This document shows positions 6,808 through 10,552 of a DNA stretch of 10,552 bases, piece by piece. The stretch's first letter is position 1; every line of letters starts with the position of its first letter. Source of the stretch: Planctomycetota bacterium (lineage in GTDB: Bacteria; Planctomycetota; UBA8108; UBA1146; JAJFFE01). A model generated the notes under the pieces. The model made no database searches, had not been told where the DNA came from, and was given only the letters and a program-made list of their open reading frames with translations. A program made the position numbers and the translations under genes. The stretch lies in assembly GCA_020425835.1 (NCBI GenBank), contig JAGQRC010000063.1, positions 1 through 10,552 of the forward strand. Direction: 5' to 3'.

Positions 6808-7716
6808 TCAACCGATCTGGAGCATGGACTGGTAGCGCCGGTAACGCTTCTCGGACTCCGCCCACTCGAGGCGAGCGACACGGTCGACGCCGAACCCCTC
6901 GCAGCAGAACGAGGCCTGCACGGTGCCCCAAGCCACGGCTCGCTTGAAGGTCTCCACGTCCGTCCGGTTCTCACGCGCCAAGTGCCCCATCAAGCCGCCC
7001 GCGAAGCTGTCCCCCGCACCAGTGGGATCGACGACATCGCCGAGCGGGAGCGCGGGCAGGTTGATCTCCTCACCACCGCGGAAGATCAGACAACCATGCT
7101 CACCCTTCTTGATGACGAGGATCGCGAGGTCGTACCGATCGACGATCTTCCGTCCGGCCTGGACCAGGTTGCGGCAGTCGGACAGCAGAAACGCCTCTTG
7201 ATCGTTGAGCACGAGCCCGTCGATACGTCGCAGCAGCTCCTCGAGGTCCCCGTGAGCGATTCGGATCCACAGGTCCATGGTATCGGCCATCACGAACGGC
7301 TTGCCGCTCATCTGATCGAGCACCGAGGCCTGAGTCGACGGCGCCCCGTTGGCGAGGAAGACGAAGCTGGCGTCGCGATAGTCCTCCGGCAGCTTCGGCT
7401 GGAACGACTCGAAGACGTTGAGATCCACCGACAGCGTCTCTCGCTGATTCATGTCGTCGAAGTACTCACCCGACCAGCGAAAGCTCTCCCCGTTCGCGAC
7501 CGTCTCCAGCCCTGCGAGATCGACGCCGCGATCGGACAGGAGCTGTCGGTACTTGTCGGGAAAATCGCCTCCCACCACGCCGACCAACCGAGTGGGCGCG
7601 AAAAAACGTGACGCGAGGACGAAGTGGACGGCAGAACCTCCCAGTGCGTCGTGAACCTCGCCGTGCGGCGTCTTGATACTGTCGATGGCAACCGACCCCA
7701 CGACGACGAGCGACAT
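6808..7716 (-). CDS. PfkB/ribokinase-family carbohydrate or nucleoside kinase
   Basis: This 302-residue protein belongs to the PfkB superfamily, which phosphorylates a hydroxymethyl group of sugars or nucleosides with ATP. Seen: MSLVVVGSVAIDSI at the N-terminus, LGGSAVHFVLASRFF with the glycine pair used in substrate binding (26-27), LVGVVGGDFPDKY, LNDQEAFLL before the nucleotide site, VIKKGEHGCL, and the anion-hole/catalytic motif DPTGAGDSFAGG with Asp236 as the general base. The start is the ATG at 7716-7714 with AGAGGAG about 8 bases upstream; a longer in-frame opening adds an arginine/proline-rich lead with no family match. The substrate cannot be assigned; it resembles the uncharacterised 'sugar kinase' group more than true ribokinase or 1-phosphofructokinase. 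It is the first gene of a probable kinase-alaS unit. Confidence 0.9.
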   Translation of the reverse strand: MSLVVVGSVAIDSIKTPHGEVHDALGGSAVHFVLASRFFAPTRLVGVVGGDFPDKYRQLLSDRGVDLAGLETVANGESFRWSGEYFDDMNQRETLSVDLNVFESFQPKLPEDYRDASFVFLANGAPSTQASVLDQMSGKPFVMADTMDLWIRIAHGDLEELLRRIDGLVLNDQEAFLLSDCRNLVQAGRKIVDRYDLAILVIKKGEHGCLIFRGGEEINLPALPLGDVVDPTGAGDSFAGGLMGHLARENRTDVETFKRAVAWGTVQASFCCEGFGVDRVARLEWAESEKRYRRYQSMLQIG

Positions 7717-7741
7717 CTTCGAGTCTCCTCTGATCTGGCAA

Positions 7742-7762
7742 TCCCGCGGGAGTGGCGCGGGA
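7742..7762 (-). other. Perfect 7-bp hairpin in the kinase-alaS leader
   Basis: On the minus strand TCCCGCG and CGCGGGA pair around a 7-base loop. The stem ends about 13 bases before the AGAGGAG ribosome binding site of the kinase gene. No T tract follows, so a stand-alone intrinsic terminator is unlikely; a role in translation or message stability is possible but unproven. Confidence 0.4.
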
Positions 7763-7838
7763 CTTCGGTGGGCTCCGACCGGGCGCCTTCGGAAGGACCG
7801 AACCGAGCCCCCAGCACTCGAAACGAACGAGGGCGGAA

Positions 7839-7847
7839 AATATAGCA
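7839..7847 (-). promoter_or_regulatory. Extended -10 promoter for the kinase-alaS unit
   Basis: On the minus strand TGCTATATT supplies a TATATT -10 hexamer with the upstream TG of an extended -10 element. No convincing -35 is seen 17 bases further up (TATCGG), which is acceptable for extended -10 promoters. Transcription would begin near 7832, giving a leader of about 115 bases. Confidence 0.5.
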
Positions 7848-7878
7848 AGAAGGCCGGGGCGCCGATAGGGACCCCACG

Positions 7879-7906
7879 TTGACACGACGGAGGGTGTGGA
7901 GAGAAT
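7879..7906 (+). promoter_or_regulatory. Probable promoter of the hybrid histidine kinase
   Basis: A perfect consensus -35, TTGACA (7879-7884), is followed after 16 bases by GAGAAT (7901-7906), which matches the -10 consensus at 4 of 6 positions. Transcription would begin near 7913, leaving a leader of about 134 bases before the GTG at 8047. The perfect -35 is the main support. Confidence 0.5.
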
Positions 7907-8046
7907 GCCGCGATCGTCGGTTCGGCACCTGGGCTCTGGTTGGACCGTTCGACGGTATCTTCTCTTCAGGCGCCGCGACACCCGACACCCGCTGCGGCCG
8001 ACGCGTGGGATGAGTCCGGGCCGCAGCAAGAGCGGAGACGAACCCC

Positions 8047-10095
8047 GTGATCCACCGGCCGGTGCGAATCCTCGTCGTGGAGAGTGACCCGGACGCGTTC
8101 GAGTCGCTCGAGCCGATCTTGGATGAACTCTCCGAGTTCGAGTACGAGTTCAGCTGGATTCGCTACGACGTCGAAGCCGTGGAACGCCTCCGTCGCTCGC
8201 AGTTCGACATCTGTGTCGTCTCCGGGTCCGCGGAGAGCCCTCGTGCTGTCGACATTGCTCGGCACGCCCATCGCAACGGGACCCCGATTCCCGTGATCTC
8301 CCTCTGTCGCGAAGACGAGCCGGTCTCCGCGGATCGATTCGATTCCGGCGACGAGCCCACTGGATCCGACGAGTGGGATGCGGTGCGGCTGCTCGACCGC
8401 CGGGATCTCGATGCCCGAGGACTCGAGAAGGCCGTGCGCGGGGCGCTGAGTTACGCCGCCCAGCTCGAAGCGCGTCGTGAGGCGCAGCAGCGCTATCGCC
8501 GCGGCGTTCCGGTCGACGAAGACGGTGTCTGGGACTGGGACCTCGAGTCCGGAATCGTCTACTACTCCGATCGCTGGAAGCAGCAACTCGGCTACACGAG
8601 TCGGGAGATCGGTGACTCCATCGACGAGTGGCGGTCTCGCATCCATCCGGATGACCGCGGAGACCACATCTCGCGTATCGAGGCGCACCGCAGCGGCAAC
8701 GCTTCGCTCTTCCGGCACGAGCACCGCATGCGACATCGGGATGGCTCGTACCGTTGGATGCTCAGCCGCGGTACGGTGGTGGTCTCCGAGGACGGCCGTA
8801 GCCTCCGCATGCGGGGAACCCAGCGGGACATCACCGAACGGAAGAAGGCAGACAAGCCGTCTCCGCAGCAGGACGAAGACCACGCGGAGCGCGTGCGCAA
8901 GCTCGAGGCGATCGGACGCCTCGCCGGCGGTATCGCCCACGACTTCAACAATCTCCTTCTCGTCATGAGCGGCTACACGAACCTCTTGTCGGAGAAGACG
9001 GGCGAGGACTGGGAGTACCGTGAGGAGCTCCTCGAGATCCAGAAGGCGGCACAGCAGGCCCTCCTGCTGACCAAGCCGCTCCTCGCGTTCAGCCGCAAGG
9101 ACTCCGACGAGCTCGAGACCCTCGACCTCGGGCTCGTGCTGAACGAGATGAGCTCCATCCTCCAGTCCATCGTCGGACAGCGCATCGAACTCGAGATCGA
9201 GAAGGCCGAGTGCTCACTGCCGCTGCGAGCGACTCCCGGGCAACTTGCACAGATCCTGATGAACCTGGCCACCAACGCCCGCGATGCGATGTCCGGCTCG
9301 GGGCTGCTCACGATCGATGCGCGCTCCGTCTCCGGGAGAGCGGGCCGAGAGATCCGCCTCCGCGTCACGGACGATGGTGTCGGGATGGACGAGGAAACGC
9401 AGAAGCAACTCTTCGAGCCGTTCTTCACCACTCGCAAGAGCGGACACGGGCTCGGGCTGTCGACGGTGAGCCACATCGTCGAACGATGCGGCGGCCGGAT
9501 CCAGGTCCGTTCCCAACCCGGTGAAGGCACCTGCTTCGAGATCTACTTCCCACAGGCCGAGACCCATGAACGCGTGGACGAGTCCGCGAGGTCCTTGAAG
9601 GAGCGGCAGATCCGGGCGAGGAAAGCGATCGAGTTCCCGGCGAGCGGAGCGTCCGCGCGGGCCAGCTCGGTGGGTGGTCACGCCCCCCACTCGATCGAGT
9701 CGTTCGAGCCGACGGGTGCACCGCCGGCGCCGAAACGTATTCTTCTCGTCGAGGACAACGAGAACGTCCGAGTCTTGGTCCACCGGATCCTGGACGCCTA
9801 CGACTTCGAGGTCATCGTCGCCCGCGACGCTCAGGAAGCGCTCGATCTCGCGCAGAGCTTCGATCGTTTCGATCTCCTCCTGACCGATGTGATCATGCCC
9901 AAGATCGACGGAAACCAGCTCGCGGAGCGGTTGCGCGAGAGCCGTCCGACCCTGCGAGTCCTGTTCATGTCGGGTTATCCGGGGGACCGGCTCGGAACGA
10001 GGGACTTCGAAGTGGGCCGGACCGAGTTCATCCCGAAGCCGTTCGAACCCGAAGTGCTCCTGGCCAAGATCCACGACCTACTCGACATGGATTGA
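8047..10095 (+). CDS. Hybrid sensor histidine kinase with an N-terminal degenerate receiver (pseudoREC-PAS-HisKA-HATPase-REC)
   Basis: This 682-residue, apparently soluble kinase has no membrane segment or signal peptide. Seen in order: a receiver-like domain (about 6-130) starting RILVVESDPD, with Ser59 where the phospho-acceptor Asp should be; a PAS_3-type sensor domain (about 158-265, VWDWDLESG to DITERKKA); a short coiled-coil linker; HisKA with phospho-acceptor His298 in GRLAGGIAHDFNNLL; an ATPase domain with the N box around N406/N410, the G1 box DDGVGMD (442-448), FEPFFTTR and GHGLGLS; a disordered Ser/Ala/Pro linker (about 505-560); and an intact C-terminal receiver with acidic E569/D570, D614, S642 and K664. 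The GTG at 8047 is the first start after an in-frame TGA at 8011, with GGAG 9 bases upstream. The phosphate presumably moves from His298 to Asp614. Its phosphorelay partner and output regulator are not in the window. Confidence 0.95.
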   Translation: MIHRPVRILVVESDPDAFESLEPILDELSEFEYEFSWIRYDVEAVERLRRSQFDICVVSGSAESPRAVDIARHAHRNGTPIPVISLCREDEPVSADRFDSGDEPTGSDEWDAVRLLDRRDLDARGLEKAVRGALSYAAQLEARREAQQRYRRGVPVDEDGVWDWDLESGIVYYSDRWKQQLGYTSREIGDSIDEWRSRIHPDDRGDHISRIEAHRSGNASLFRHEHRMRHRDGSYRWMLSRGTVVVSEDGRSLRMRGTQRDITERKKADKPSPQQDEDHAERVRKLEAIGRLAGGIAHDFNNLLLVMSGYTNLLSEKTGEDWEYREELLEIQKAAQQALLLTKPLLAFSRKDSDELETLDLGLVLNEMSSILQSIVGQRIELEIEKAECSLPLRATPGQLAQILMNLATNARDAMSGSGLLTIDARSVSGRAGREIRLRVTDDGVGMDEETQKQLFEPFFTTRKSGHGLGLSTVSHIVERCGGRIQVRSQPGEGTCFEIYFPQAETHERVDESARSLKERQIRARKAIEFPASGASARASSVGGHAPHSIESFEPTGAPPAPKRILLVEDNENVRVLVHRILDAYDFEVIVARDAQEALDLAQSFDRFDLLLTDVIMPKIDGNQLAERLRESRPTLRVLFMSGYPGDRLGTRDFEVGRTEFIPKPFEPEVLLAKIHDLLDMD

Positions 10096-10111
10096 GACAC
10101 GAGCGGGACGC

Positions 10112-10363
10112 TCAGTCCTCGTCCGGACGAACCGAGGCGCCGAGTTCCTCGGTCACCTTACGGACGCGGACCTCGGCCTTCTCCAACCGTTCGTAGCAGA
10201 ACTTGATCAGAGCCGAAGCGCGCTCGACGCAATCCGCGAGATCATCGACGTCCAGAGCGCGATCCCGCTCGATACGCTCGAGGATCTGGTCCATCTCGGC
10301 ACGCGCCTGACCGAAGCTCTCGGCGACGCTCTCGCCACTCGGCGCGTTCGACGGTTCGCTCAA
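10112..10363 (-). CDS. xseB: Exodeoxyribonuclease VII small subunit
   Basis: This 83-residue, acidic, highly helical protein is the small subunit that binds XseA; the complex degrades single-stranded DNA to acid-soluble oligonucleotides. Seen: ESFGQARAEMDQILERIERD, then LDVDDLADCVERASALIKFCYERLEKAEVRV, the two-helix pattern of XseB, and a short acidic tail. I favour the TTG at 10363-10361, with AAGGGGG 7 bases upstream, because it gives the usual XseB length; an ATG at 10420-10418 or a TTG at 10447-10445 would add 19 or 28 residues rich in Arg and Gly with no family match. The same frame stays open to the right edge. It is convergent with the histidine kinase, 16 bases apart. XseA is not visible upstream. 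Confidence 0.85.
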   Translation of the reverse strand: MSEPSNAPSGESVAESFGQARAEMDQILERIERDRALDVDDLADCVERASALIKFCYERLEKAEVRVRKVTEELGASVRPDED

Positions 10364-10552
10364 TCTCGATCCCCCTTCTTCGATTCTCCTCGAGCCGGGC
10401 TCCCGATCTCGTCGGGTCATCCTCCGGCAGGCGACGCCGGAAAGCAACCGCAGCGAGACCGCGCGAGGGGTACTCGTGTGCTGACACAGAAGTCCGTGGA
10501 GTGAAACGGCGAGGAATCGGCGGCTCTGGTGCGGCGCAGCGACGCAAGTCGG
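10364..10552. other. Right-edge region with no assignable gene
   Basis: None of the three minus-strand frames upstream of xseB resembles the XseA C-terminus, and no plus-strand gene is evident. Two minus-strand frames are open throughout, but their translations are Arg/Pro-rich, as expected for non-coding GC-rich DNA. It may be the xseB leader or the intergenic edge of the next gene. Confidence 0.4.

Larger units (their letters stand above)
7717..8046. other. Divergent intergenic region between the PfkB kinase and the histidine kinase
   Basis: These 330 bases contain no supported gene. They hold outward-facing promoter signals for both neighbours, a 7-bp perfect hairpin in the leftward leader (7742-7762) and an 11-base palindrome CCTTCGGAAGG at 7786-7796. 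The centre (about 7839-7884) is the most AT-rich part of the region. Short open frames exist on both strands but none has a family signature. Confidence 0.6.

Noticed and set aside
6115..7611. A 498-codon plus-strand frame antisense to alaS and the PfkB kinase
   Set aside because: It mirrors the codon structure of both real genes, crosses their junction, and shows no domain signature or ribosome site.
7717..7838. T-box or other riboswitch in the kinase-alaS leader
   Set aside because: No TGGNACCGCG-like T-box sequence, no specifier loop and no T-tract terminator were found; only simple hairpins are visible.
7966..8940. A 324-codon minus-strand frame antisense to the histidine kinase
   Set aside because: The plus-strand reading has clear PAS and HisKA domains. 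The antisense product has no recognisable motif.
10096..10130. Bidirectional terminator between the histidine kinase and xseB
   Set aside because: GAGCG/CGCTC (10101-10113) gives only a 5-bp stem with a 3-base loop and no T run, and the palindrome TCGTCCGGACGA (10119-10130) lies inside xseB codons. Too weak to call.
10242..10547. A minus-strand frame of 101 codons overlapping xseB, considered as the XseA C-terminus
   Set aside because: The translation is Arg/Pro/Glu-rich with none of the conserved XseA C-terminal pattern (such as the LxPLxxLxRGYA segment), and it overlaps most of xseB in another frame.
1..10552. Mobile element, CRISPR array, tRNA, phage or defence system
   Set aside because: Nearly all sequence is accounted for by core genes. 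No transposase, integrase, repeat-spacer pattern or clover-leaf sequence was seen on either strand.

Overview
The window is a GC-rich, gene-dense chromosomal segment from a bacterium. It carries a complete run of housekeeping genes on the minus strand and one signalling gene on the plus strand. The phylum cannot be fixed from sequence alone. The rpmF-plsX-fabD-fabG-acpP-fabF order without fabH, and the 'GLSLGEY' form of the FabD nucleophile motif, fit Planctomycetota or another deep-branching Gram-negative phylum at least as well as Proteobacteria. This is a weak inference. No mobile element, CRISPR array, tRNA or rRNA gene was seen.

Region 1 (about 1-3954, minus strand) is a lipid-synthesis operon. 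In transcription order it holds rpmF (ribosomal protein L32, zinc form), plsX (acyl-phosphate synthesis for phospholipids), fabD (malonyl transfer to ACP), fabG (3-ketoacyl-ACP reduction), acpP (the acyl carrier itself) and fabF (chain-elongating condensation), with fabF running off the left edge. A good sigma-70-type promoter (17-base spacer) lies upstream of rpmF, and a second probable one lies directly upstream of acpP. A 240-base stretch between acpP and fabF holds a nested set of inverted repeats that could tune acpP versus fabF expression.

Region 2 (about 4141-7716, minus strand) is a two-gene unit: a PfkB-family sugar/nucleoside kinase followed by alaS (alanyl-tRNA synthetase). It is preceded by an extended -10 promoter and a leader with a perfect 7-bp hairpin.

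Region 3 (7717-8046) is a divergent intergenic region with promoters pointing both ways. To its right, on the plus strand, is a hybrid sensor histidine kinase with the order degenerate receiver, PAS, HisKA, HATPase, receiver. The N-terminal receiver-like domain has lost its phospho-acceptor aspartate.

Region 4 (10112 to the right edge) holds a convergent gene for the small subunit of exonuclease VII (xseB), probably starting at TTG. The last 189 bases carry nothing I can assign.

Overall this is mostly ordinary core genome. I found no convincing new system. The points most worth a second look are the missing fabH, the acpP-fabF leader structure, the pseudo-receiver in the hybrid kinase, and the kinase-alaS pairing.
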